Assembly: GCA_001430745.1 (NCBI GenBank)
Contig: KQ481993.1
Location: 1,143,947 to 1,160,785 of the forward strand
Direction: 5' to 3'
Origin: Auxenochlorella pyrenoidosa
Lineage: Eukaryota > Chlorophyta > Trebouxiophyceae > Chlorellales > Chlorellaceae
DNA: 16,839 nt
Under the pieces are notes generated by a model. It was not told the origin of the DNA. It saw nothing but the letters and a program-made list of their open reading frames with translations, and did not search any database. Of the stretch, positions 6,623-16,668 are shown in pieces. The translations under genes and the position numbers were made by a program. The number at the start of each line of letters is the position of its first letter. Within the stretch, counting starts at the first letter, position 1.

Positions 6623-9600
6623 TCAGTTTGCGCCGTTGCGCTGCTGGTGCCGCTGGAAAGCGCCGCTGATGCCGCTGCGCAGCTTGCTGGGCGAGCCGCG
6701 GCCAGACACGGGCGGCTCGCCGTCGGCGGCGGCCGCAGCCCGCGTGCGCTTGCCCAGGGCTGAGGGGCTGGGCACGCGCTGCCCCTTGGCCGGCCCAGGC
6801 AGCGAGCCGATGTCCAGCGGGGGCACGCACAGGGCAGTGGCGGCACCCACATTCGCTGCAAAGGTGGAGGGAGGGGGGCCCAGGTGAGAATTGCGAGGGA
6901 CGCTGCAAGTTGACGACGCGGCAGCCCCAGGGCATGCACACTTCCAGCTTGCACAGTGGCGGCGAGCTGCCCACCCGCGTCGGCATTCTCCTGGTGCTCT
7001 GCTGTCGCGGAAGCGGCGGCCTCTTCTCCTCCGGCCGTCATCTCCTCCTCTTCCTCCGATTGCTCGGCTTCGCCGCCATCTGCGCCCCAGGCAGGCACCA
7101 CAGACATGCAGTGAAGAGCAGTGGGCTTGCGGAGCAGGATTGTCTGGTCACTGCGCGCACACTTGACGGCATGCTGTGGTAAAACATGCCTCATGACCCC
7201 GGCCTCTGCAATATTGGTAGCCCAGGCTTGCCTGCTGCCAGCTGTGCCCGGAACTCTGCAAACACAGCTTCGGTGGCGGGCGTGCGCAGCGCTTGAATCT
7301 CGCTGCGCGGCGGCACTGCCCGACCCCGCTCCTGTGGCACCTTGTCTGCAGGGCGGGCAGGCACGAGCCGCTTAGGGGCAGATGCGGAAGCGCTGGCCAA
7401 GATGCTCCTCCTGCTGCCTCTGTGCTTGGACATTGCTGGATTGCCTAGTGCATGCAGTTTGCCTCACCCCGGTTGGCATCGGATTGGTAGTCTTTGCCCA
7501 CACGCTGCTGCACCAACGCAGACAGGCCTGACAGCTCAGCCGCCTGCTCGGTGGCAAAGGCCGCCAGGCTGTCAGCGCCTGCTTGCACCTGCTCGCCAAG
7601 GCTGCCACCCACAGCGGCATCAGCAGCAAAGCCGGCCTCTGCTGCCTGCTGCAGCGCGGCGCAAGCTGCGGCTGCCGCTGACACCTGGCCGCTACACTTC
7701 TCCCGCTGCCCAGCTGCAAGCTGAGCCAGCGCTGAGCTCTGGCTGGCCACGGCGGCAGCCAGCGCTGCGCTGTGCGCCTCAAGCTTGGCAGCCGCATCGG
7801 ATGCAGCACTGGCCGCCGTTGCCTGCAGCTCGTTGCCCTGCTGCACTGACGCCTGCAGAGCAGTGCCCAGCGCGGAGCCTGCTTCCTGCAGCACAGCAGC
7901 TGCTGCAGCTCGGGCCTCGGCAGCAGCGGCAGCATTGGTCTCGAGAGCTGCCAGCGAGCCATCGGCATCGGCCTCCATGGCTGCCAGCGAGCCCTCCAGG
8001 CTGGTCTGGTCGGCAGCAATCTGACTGCGCAGCCCAGACACCGCACTCTTCACTTCCTGCTCTGCCTTGGCCACAAAACTGCAGGGAAAACGCGGAATTT
8101 GTGTCACAAGCAAGACTGCCCAAAAGGGGAGTCGGGGCGATAGCAGCTGAATTGTGCAGTTGGCCCACGGCAGCATGCTGCATGCATGAGCGAAGGAAAC
8201 ATGGGTTCCAACACGCCCATGAAGCAGATCGAGCAATTTCTGCCCACCTGCTCAGCATGCCACCAATCTGCTCCATCAGCGCCGCCTGCTCAGCCCGCGT
8301 CCTGTCGAGGAAGGCGGCCTCAAAAGCCTCCACCGCGCCCGCCTGTGCGCCCAGGCGCCGAGCCACATCGCCACGGGCAGCAGCAGCAGCAGCCCGAGCA
8401 GCGGCCAGCTGCTGCTGCACCGCGTCGACGAGGGCCTGGGCAGAGGCGCGTGCTGCCTCGCCCTTTGCAGCCTGCTCCTCTAGCAGGCAGGCCAGCTGGC
8501 GCTGCTCGGACGCCAGGCTGTCTGAAAGCGCTGCGTGGGCAGCGCAAAGGCGGCTGGCTGCCGCGGCTGCCGCCTCCTGTGCCTCTGCCAGGTAGGCGCT
8601 GTGCTGCGCCCCCAGCCCAGCCAGGCCCGCTGTACCCGCCGTCTCCAGCGCCTCGGCAGCGGCTGCCGCGGCAGCGCCAATGCCGTCCAGCTGCGCCTGC
8701 AAGGCGCCCATGTTGGCCTGCAGGCTTGCAGCCTCGGCGGCCTTGCGCTTGGCAAGGCCTGCCAGCAGCTGCTGCGCGCTGGCAAAGCGCTCGGCCTGCG
8801 CCGCGGCGGCGGCGGCCACTGCTGCCTCGATAGCGCCCAGGCGCTGCACCGCGGCATCCCGCAGATCCTGCAGGTGGCAGGGGTGGCGGGGGGGTTGCGG
8901 TCCACATCTCTCACGCCAGGTCGGCTTGCTGGCTTTGGCTGCACCGACAGCCGGCAAAACGGGCCACCGAAACTCGCCCTGCCTGCTGGCTGGCTCCCCC
9001 TGGCCCAGGGCCCTGGCACGCCCAGGCCCCTATCCCCACCTGCACCAACGTGGCGTTGGCGTCCTCCAGCACGTTCTTCTCGTCCCAGCGCTGGAACAGC
9101 AGCGCCACATCCGCCACCGCGCCCGCCAGCGCCTCGTGCAGCGCGCCGGCGTGCCCCGCCAGAGCCGCCTCGCAGCGCTGGTGCGTGGCGATGGCGTGGT
9201 CGCGCTCCTGGATGGCCAGCCGCGCCTGGCGCAGCTCGTCCTGAGTGGCAGCCAGCTGGCTGCGCACCTGCGGGCAGGCACGTGCGGGGCAGCAGGCTGG
9301 CAGCTGGCGTGAGCAGGGCATGAGCTGCATGGTGCACTCGGCTGGTGACTTCTGCCATGCACGCATGATGCAATAAAGAATGGACACTAGACGGCGCCTG
9401 CCGGGCCAGGCAGCCCTGCTGGTTGGTCGGATTCGCCTGGCACGCACAGACGGGCGCCGCCGCACCTGGCCCATCTGCTGCTCGTGCGCAGCTGCTTGCG
9501 CCGCCATCTCCAGCTGCCAGTCCTGCTTGGCCAGCTCATGCTGCGCCGCCACCGCCTCCGCCTCTGCCTCCAGCTCCTCCACGCGAGCCCCCAGCACACG

Positions 9601-12600
9601 CCGCTCCTCACACTCCTCCTCATACTGCTGCGCTGGCACATACACGCCTGCAGGCCGGGCCGGGATGCAGGCACCGGGATATGCGAGTGCATGTGGCCTT
9701 CTGCCCAACGTTGCATGCGGAACTGTGTCCTTGGGATCAGGCTCCCTCTGCTGGTGCCGTGCACCCCCCTCCCTAGTCTGCTGCCCACCATTCTTCTCGC
9801 GAGTCGCAATGAGCATCTGCTTGAGCTTCTCAATCTCAAAATTCATCTCCTTGAGGTGCGTGGTTTTCGAGATCTTGGCATTGATCTGCAGAGAGACAGC
9901 AGTGGGCGCTGTCAAGTCAAAGCATTGCGATGGCTAGAGTGCCCCTGAGGAATGAAGCAAATGCAACACGTTGTCAACGCTGGTTAACCAGCATGAAGCA
10001 GCCAGATCATGCTGCCAGCAGCACGCCTGGGCACGTTCTTGGCAGGCACAGTCGGAGGGCAGGTGCAGTGGGCAGCATGCCTGCTTGAACCGCTGCAGCA
10101 GGGCTCGAGCACCAAGCCCCCCTGGTCCCCCCCCCCCCCCCCACCACACCTCTGGCTTGTTCTTGATGTTCTTGGCGCGGTGGGCGTAGTCGAGGGTGGA
10201 CAGCGTCTCCTCCTGGCACTGCACCGTGGGCGCGATGGTTGCGATGATGCACGTCTTGGTCTTGCCGCCCAGCGAGTCGCGCAGCAGGCGGGTGAGCTTG
10301 GAGTCGCGGTACGGCACGTGGCCCTGGCCCTCCACCTGCGCAGATAGCGAGGCAAGTGAGGGGTGCTGGAGTGCATGCGCTACATGCCAAAGAGTGACAA
10401 TGCAGCTGCCAGTGAATGAACTCTGCCTGTTGATATGCAGCACATGTGCAATAAGAGCACAGGAGCGGCCCCAGCCACAGACTGTGGGGTGTCTGCCGGG
10501 CCCAGGGCACGCACCAGGGCGGTGATCACGCGCCCCAGGGTGAGCAGGCTCTTGTTGATGTTGCCCGCCTCCTTGGCGCGCTGCTCCACCGCTCCGGACC
10601 TGCGAGGCAGCAGGCACTTGGCCAGCCGCGTCAGGGCAGGCCACAACTCATGCTCCTGCAAGGCAGCGCCCACCTTGCCGAACCCCCGATCTGATCTGCT
10701 CGCGTCCGCAGGCAAGCCACGCCGCAGGGCAGCCCCTTGTTGCCACGCATCTGCCCACCTGGTGATGTTTTCAGAGCCGGCCAGGTCCACCAGGTACAGC
10801 TTGCCCACGCGGATGTACTCATCGCCCTCGGGGGTCACCTCGCGCACGCTCACCGTCACGATGAACACTGCGGCACCGCGGCCAGGGGCAGGAGCGAGGC
10901 GCCAGAGAGGTGTGTGTCCAGCAGGCACAGCAAACCGCGGCCCAGGCGCACGCCAAGGGCACCGGGCACGCAGCAGCGCTCAGGGACCACCCTGCGCTGC
11001 TCTGCACAGTGCCTGCAGGCAGGGCACTGAGCATGCCTGCTGGCCCCTTGCCTCGCCCCCACCTGAGTGGGAGCGCGACGACTGCTTGTTCAGCAGCGTC
11101 TCGGCGGTGCGGCGCTTGGCCATCCCCTGCTCCAGCAGGACGAAGATCTCCTTGCTGTTCTTCACGATCGACTCCTCGATGCCCGCCAGCACCACGCCGC
11201 TGCGGTCCTCCATGATGCGCACCTGGCGCAGCGCAGCGGCAGGAGGCGCGGAGTAGGCAGGGTGTTGCAGTGGCAAGCAAGGATGCCGGGCGCAGCTTTC
11301 CGCAGCCGTAGATTTGCGGCCGACCGGGGAGCAGAGGCCAGGCCCCGCGAGTGCTGCTTTTTCACGCTGCGCTGCGGTCAAGGAGCCTGCGATTCAAGTG
11401 GGCCGAAGCGTGCTGCTCCCTGCCCTGTGGGCACGGCGGCCATGCTGGTCGCCCCAGTGCCTATCCTGCCTGCCTGGGCCCTGCTCACCTTGGGCACCTC
11501 ATTCCCCACCGCCAGCAGGTCGGTGATCTCCTCGTTGTACAGCTCCAGGTAGGAGCACTTGACGCTGTACTCGCTGGCAATGCCTGGGGGAGGAAACGAC
11601 AACTCAAGATGGTCAGGCAGTAATGGATAGGCAGGCAAGTGCAGAGCCTGCGCACAAGTGCTGCGCCTGCCTGCCTTTCCGCCGCCCTCGAGTGACACCG
11701 GCAGCCGCTTGCCGCCCTCCACACTGGCCTGGCTGACAGCGCCGCGAGGCAGTGCGCGGCCTCACCCTCCAGGTGGGAGAAGATCTGGTGGATGGCACGA
11801 GGAATGACGCCCGCTCCGGCGGTGAGGTCATCAGCAATGTCGCCCGTCATGGTGTGCGTCTTGCCTGTGCCCGTCTGGCCATCTGCAGCACCGGCGCAAC
11901 GCGGGCCACGTTTCGGCACAACTGGGCTGTGCAGCATGCCACGGCAGCCCGCGATGTGCCATCCTGCAACGCAAGGCTGCGCTTTGTCAACCGGCCCACC
12001 ACCGCTGCACTCACATGCAAAGATGGTGCAGTTGAAGCCCTCCAGGACCTCTGTCACAATGCTGGACACAGCGGTGCCGTAAAGGCGCTCCTGGGTGGTG
12101 TCTGGGCCAAACACCTGCAGTGCAGCGTAGCCAACCAGCACACTGTCGGGCATGCAGCCTATAGATGGCCAGCAGTGCATGGCCAGTCAGGGCTGCAAGC
12201 ATGCATTCCAGCATCTGCAAGTGTGCTGCATAACGCGGAAACAGGAGCCAGCATTGCTCACCTTGTCAAAGTGGTAGGTGCGCGTCACAGACTGCTTGCC
12301 CCCGCCGGGCACGCTCTGTGTCAGCGTCACCGCGCGCATCGCCTCGTCGCACTTGACCACCTGCATCTTGCGGTCTGCCAGCTCCGCATTGGAGGGTGGC
12401 CTGCGAGCAACAAGGGTGTAGGACAGCGCGCCAGCTGAGGCTAACCTGTGCGTGATGTCAACAGGTAGGCATGGCCAAGCTGGATGGTGCCAACCAGAAG
12501 CAGCATGCAACCGGCGAGCACCATGCACCAGCTGCTCCCAAGCAAGCCAGCTGGCACCGCACCTGCAGCGCAGGATGACCTGCACATTGACGGCGTCGCC

Positions 12601-12660
12601 AGCGGGGGCGGAGCCGGCGCCCGTGGCGCTGCTGTTGGCACGGCTGAGCGGCTTGGACAT
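6623..12660 (-). CDS. Kinesin-5 (BimC/Eg5-type) mitotic motor protein
   Basis: A plus-end-directed, normally tetrameric microtubule motor that slides spindle microtubules apart. Seventeen exons: 12660-12563, 12400-12262, 12114-12015, 11882-11766, 11583-11489, 11222-11063, 10867-10759, 10599-10515, 10335-10150, 9885-9789, 9647-9466, 9267-9040, 8867-8248, 8078-7468, 7345-7232, 7079-6975, 6855-6623; 3279 nt, 1092 residues, every phase consistent. The motor domain covers about residues 25-358: P-loop GQTGTGKT 114-121, switch I NKQSSRSH 228-235, switch II DLAGSE 264-269, [12 protein letters not shown] about 287-298, then the neck from KNKPE and a REKNGVYVP motif typical of kinesin-5. The stalk (about 370-935) is an Ala-rich coiled coil. 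The tail has [10 protein letters not shown] (959-968), an acidic patch, and a CDK-type SPSK at 1070-1073. The start is the first ATG after an in-frame TAG. The intron between exons 15 and 16 is modelled as GC-AG. The last three exons are less certain than the rest. Confidence 0.93.
7080..7231 (-). other. Candidate GC-AG intron (kinesin-5 intron 15)
   Basis: On the minus strand exon 15 ends GCAGCAG and the intron would begin GCAAGCC, close to the known AG|GCAAGT GC-donor consensus. The acceptor is GGGGCGCAG with exon 16 starting at 7079. Both sides are phase 1, which joins the AEFRAQLAA segment to [13 protein letters not shown]. No GT donor in exon 15 gives the required phase before the frame reaches a TGA at about 7193-7191. 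Confidence 0.6.
10127..10142. repeat. C16 homopolymer (G16 on the coding strand) just inside kinesin intron 9
   Basis: An uninterrupted run of 16 C on the plus strand. In the minus-strand transcript it is a G run starting about seven bases after the intron 9 donor at 10149. The length may be a sequencing estimate. Confidence 0.85.
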
Positions 12661-13148
12661 GGCTGCCTTGAGCTTCTTGCGGCTCGCAGGGCGCCCACTT
12701 GCGCGCTAGAGGCCCTGGCCGGGCCGAAGCCGTGACAGCTGCGTCCTTCGCTGGCTGTCAAGTCAGGCGGGCATCCGGTGGCAGCGCTGCCCCGGCTCCA
12801 ACGGACTTTCGAAGCACGGCGAACGCCTGCAAACCCTTGACGCGCAGCCTTGTTTTGTGAGCCGCAGCACGAGCCCAGCAGACAGTCAGAAGGCAAGCGC
12901 AGGCCAGCCACCACAGCGCATCAGGATCGGTTCAGCTGGCCAGCAAGCGGCGAGACGGGGCCGGGCCAGGTTGACTGTGCGCTTGCGAACGCCCGCCTGC
13001 CTCCGCAGCGCAGGCCCCTGTCCGGCGCTCGGTGATCCCAGCGCGCCATTCTAGCCGCGCCGTAGCGCCGCAGGGCCCAGCGGGCCCGTTCTCCTCCCAC
13101 CGCGGCGGGCGCTGCCCGCGGCGCCGCCCAGCGCCGCCTGCGGGTGCG
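12661..13148. promoter_or_regulatory. Divergent promoter interval between kinesin-5 and CDC50 genes
   Basis: The two start codons are 488 bp apart and point away from each other, so both promoters and 5' UTRs lie here. The sequence is GC-rich with no TATA box, clear repeat or coding exon that I could support. The frame ahead of the CDC50 ATG is open back to about 13032 but has no ATG. Confidence 0.5.
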
Positions 13149-15639
13149 ATGCCTCGCAGCAACCTGAGCGCCGACACCTCGGTGCACTCCTTCACCACTG
13201 AGGACACAGCCACCAGCTCGGAGGTGGATAGGCGGCGGGGCCCCAAGAAGTACAAGTGGCACAAGAAGTGAGAGGGCAGGGCATGTGGGGATGCATGTGA
13301 GGCTGCCGCGCCAGCTACCTCCCCGGCCCTTAAGCGCAGCCTAAGCAGAGCTGTCTCCTTCCGCCCCGCACAGGTTTGCCTACCAGAAGTTCAAGGGCTG
13401 GCGCCCCATCCTCACGCCATATAATGCCGGTACGAAGCGCCCCAGAAGCAGCTGTGCCAGGCCCTGCCCTGCCCAAGTGTGGTTGCACCCAGCTGTGGTC
13501 TGTGCCACGGCAGCCTGCGACCCCAACGCCCCTGCCTGGGTGCCCCGCCTGCAGAGCTGTTCTTCCTGGCCTGCGGCGCGCTGCTCATCGCGCTCGGTGT
13601 GCCCATCTTGATTGCCTCGCTCAACGTGGTCGAGTACCGGGTGCCCTATGCCTTCGAGGGGCCATTTGCGGGCATGGATGCGGATGCGCGGCAGGCGCTG
13701 CTGGCCCAGCAGGGCGGCTACGGCGTCAACTATACCGTCACCCTGACGGTCGACAAGCGCATGGAGGCGCCGGTGGGTGCTGGCCTGCATGCTTGATGTG
13801 CATGTTGGATGAGTGCTGCGTGCTCGCTTCGAGGTGCGTCGGCTGGCTGCCCTGTGCTTGGAACTGCCCAGCGTCATATTGAGGTTCACATTGCTAGATT
13901 TTTCATACATGAGCACTGCAGCGCTCGCTCTGCACCCTGCTGGTCTCGCTCACCGGCTCGCATACATTGTGTGCCCCTTCGTGCAGATCTACGTCGTCTT
14001 TGAGCTGGGCAGCTTCTTCCAGAACTTCCGCCGCTACGTGCGCAGCTACGACCCCACGCGCATGCACGACGGCTCCGGCAGCGGCAGCCCGGTGTCGGCG
14101 TGCGCGCCCTTTGCCTACATCGACCCGGGCAACAACACGCTGCCCATCAACCCCTGCGGCCAGATAGCGCAGTCCTTCTTCAACGACACCTTCTCGCTGT
14201 CGCTGGCCGGCGGGGGGGACCTGCCGGTGGACGACAGCGACATCGCCTGGTCCTCGGATGCCAATCACCTGTACGGCCCCGTGTCCGCCGAGAACTACAA
14301 CCCAGGTGGCGGCTACCCGCGCGGTGGCAACACCACAGACGTGGTGCTCAACCAGAATCAGCACTGGATGGTGCGCTGGGCGTAGTGTTTGTGCGCTTGG
14401 GGCAGGGCCTTGGCGGGGGAGGGCCCTGGCAGGGGAGGGCATGCTGGCTGGGCGACTGGGCAGAGTGGGCCAAGCGGCATCTGCCTGCCCTGGGCTGCAA
14501 CCTGTGGCTGCAGCGTGACTTGCGCAGCACCCTGTGTCTTGACAGCACCTGTATCTCCCCTGTGCTGCCGTGACTACACAGCTTGTCATCAGTCAGTCAA
14601 TTGCTACAGAAGCCTCATCGCTCCTGCCCCTGCTCCCTCCACGCTGCAGGTCTGGATGCGGCCGCACAGCAAGGTGGCGGCGCAGAAGCTGTATGGGCGC
14701 ATCAGCCAGAGCATTGAGGCGGGGCAGCAGGTGTCCATTGCTGTGACCAACCGGTACAACACCTACGAGTACAGCGGCGCCAAGACGGGTGAGGGTGGCA
14801 TATACAACCAAGGAGGAAGCCCCTGGGGAGCGCACTGAGGGACCAGCCCCAGGGTGTGGAGCCAGGCTCGTGAGGCGTCGGGCCAGCCGCCCCAGATCAA
14901 CTGCCCTGCTCCAATGCGGGCGCATGCCAACGCTCAGCAGCCCCCATCCGCCCGGTCGCCATGGCGGGCAGCCTCCCTGCATCTTGCACGGGTGCATGCC
15001 CACCCCGCTGCCTGCCCGCTGCCCCGCCGCGCAGTCATCCTGACGACCAACAGCTGGGTGGGCGGCAAGAACGTCTTCCTGGGGGCGCTGTACCTGGCCA
15101 CCGGCGGCGTGTGCCTGCTCATCGCCCTCTTCTTCTTTGCCGGCTACAACCTGGGTGAGCCCCGCCCCCTGCCTCCCAAGGTCCGGCTTCGACGCGCTCT
15201 GCAGCGCCTGCCGCCTGCACCCGTCACTCCAGGAGCAGCCCTCTGCGGCACGGCTGCTCCGCCGCCTCGCCTGCCCAGCGCCCAGTTCCCCGCCCACCGC
15301 GCGCAGGCCTGATTTGGAAGCGCCCCTACGGCGACCTGGCAAACGTGTCGTGGCTGCGTCGGCACGCCGCAGAGCTGCAGGCGCAGCAGCAGTTCCTTGC
15401 AGCCGGCTCTGGGGACGGCGCGCCACACAGCAACGGCGGCGCTGCGCAGGTGCGTTGCAGGTGCCATGCATGCGCTAGCCTCACTGACTGTCACTTCCTG
15501 TTGCCCATTGTCACAAACTGGCTTTGCATGGCAGCCTGGTTGACTGTCTGCTGATTGCTGGACCATCATGCCTGGCATGCAGGGTCCCTCGGCAGACAGC
15601 AGCGCCGCAGCAGCACCCCCAGAGCAGCCAAAAAACTAG
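13149..15639 (+). CDS. CDC50/LEM3 family protein (ALIS), P4-ATPase flippase beta subunit
   Basis: Partner subunit that folds and exports P4-ATPase lipid flippases from the ER and supports their transport of phospholipids. Eight exons: 13149-13267, 13374-13429, 13555-13772, 13987-14370, 14650-14788, 15035-15154, 15307-15449, 15583-15639; 1236 nt, 411 residues, phases consistent. The N terminus is cytosolic with KYKWHKKFAYQKFKGWRPIL; TM1 is about 60-81; the large lumenal domain is 82-317; TM2 is about 318-345, followed by GLIWKRPYGDLANVSWLRR. Family motifs include APIYVVFELGSFFQNFRRYV (130-149), INPCGQIAQSFFNDTF (185-200), DIAWSSD, HWMVWMRP and KLYGRI. N-glycosylation sequons include N117 (NYT), N181 region (NNT), N197 (NDT) and a later NTT. 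Lumenal cysteines seen are C170 and C188 only. The final exon codes 18 low-complexity residues ending at TAG. It is divergently paired with kinesin-5; no P4-ATPase gene lies in the window. Confidence 0.94.
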
Positions 15640-16668
15640 GTTCCCACCTTGCCATGCGTGCCGGCAGGGTGGTGCCTGAGCCCGTGGCTGCGACGGCAGC
15701 TGGCAGCAGCAGCGAGCAGGAGGCGGCGCCCGCCCCCTTGCCGCAGCAGCTGCCGAGCGCCCCGCAGTGGCATTGAGCCGGATGGCCGTGCCGGCTGCAG
15801 CTCGGAGCTGGCAGGCGCTGCAGGTGCCCTCCTGCGCCAGCCCCGACCCCTGCGGCTGCATTAGCTGGCGGCCTCGGGCTATTCTGTGCACGCACACACC
15901 ACAAGCTCTGACATTCTCCCTACGACTGCTCCTCTTCTTTTTGCACCAGTCACGTTTGCGGGGAGGAGCTGCTCAGCACACCCTGTTTACAGGTGGCTTC
16001 CCATTCCTTCTCTACTTCGCCCTTCTATAGCAATCGCCTTTCCAGCCAGCACTTGATGACCTGACTGCAGAAGGCCTGAGCAGCTGCAAATGCAAGCTCG
16101 CCTGCTGCGGTGTGTGCATGGTTGCCTCCCGGCCGCTGGCGTGCCGGCGCGCCCGCTCGCTACGACCCTTGCTACGCGCGGCTCGTTTAGGTTTGCCTGG
16201 TGTGACAAGGCAATCAGGGGCGTGTGCACTTTTGAAATAAAAAACGCAGGAGCCAGAGGAGTGGCGAGAGCGGGTAGCTGAGCGTGCGTAGGGGAACAGA
16301 TGGGGACCAAGGATATGCATATGGGACCTGAAGGCGCCGTGGCAACGGGCGGGTTCTCAGCCATGTCGGTGGCGGTTGCAGCCGGGCAGGAACGGGGGCA
16401 GCAAAGGGACGCGTGCATGCATTGCGTGGCGCAAAAGCGGGCTGGAGCTCCTGCAGGGCCCCTTAGCAGCGCGGGGCAGAGCTGCAAGGGCTCCAGCCAG
16501 GAAGTGCAGTTCTGTGTCAAGACAGGGTGGCGCGCAGGGTCAGGGTCTCTGGTACAGGGGGCGCCCCCCGGTGCGCTGCGGCGGCGCAGCGCGTGCATGC
16601 AGGCCGGCAATGGCCGGCCATGCGGCGGGGCTGCAGTGGGAGGGTGGGTGCGGCTGTGACGCCGCGGG
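15640..16668. other. About 1 kb convergent 3' interval with no convincing gene
   Basis: This lies between the CDC50 stop and the stop of the right-edge minus-strand gene, so it should contain both 3' UTRs. On the minus strand TGTAA occurs at 15991-15987, about 680 nt after the right-edge gene's stop, a plausible distance for a long algal 3' UTR. On the plus strand an A-rich GAAATAAAAAACG lies at 16234-16246. ORFs of 119 codons (plus, 16300-16659) and 231 codons (minus, 16682-15987) occur but have no recognisable domain and look like GC-rich chance frames. Confidence 0.55.

Noticed and set aside
7191..7433. Reading exon 15 of kinesin from an ATG at 7433 or via a 32-nt intron
   Set aside because: A 32-nt intron (7467 to about 7436) is phase-compatible but far shorter than all others. 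The acceptor at 7346, after a good pyrimidine-rich stretch, gives a normal 122-nt intron.
7342..8595. Plus-strand ORF of 417 codons
   Set aside because: It is antisense to the Ala-rich stalk exons of kinesin-5; GCN-rich exons leave long open frames on the opposite strand.
16300..16659. Plus-strand ORF of 119 codons after the CDC50 gene
   Set aside because: It has no domain, lies in the convergent 3' interval and shows no splice or codon pattern that separates it from chance.
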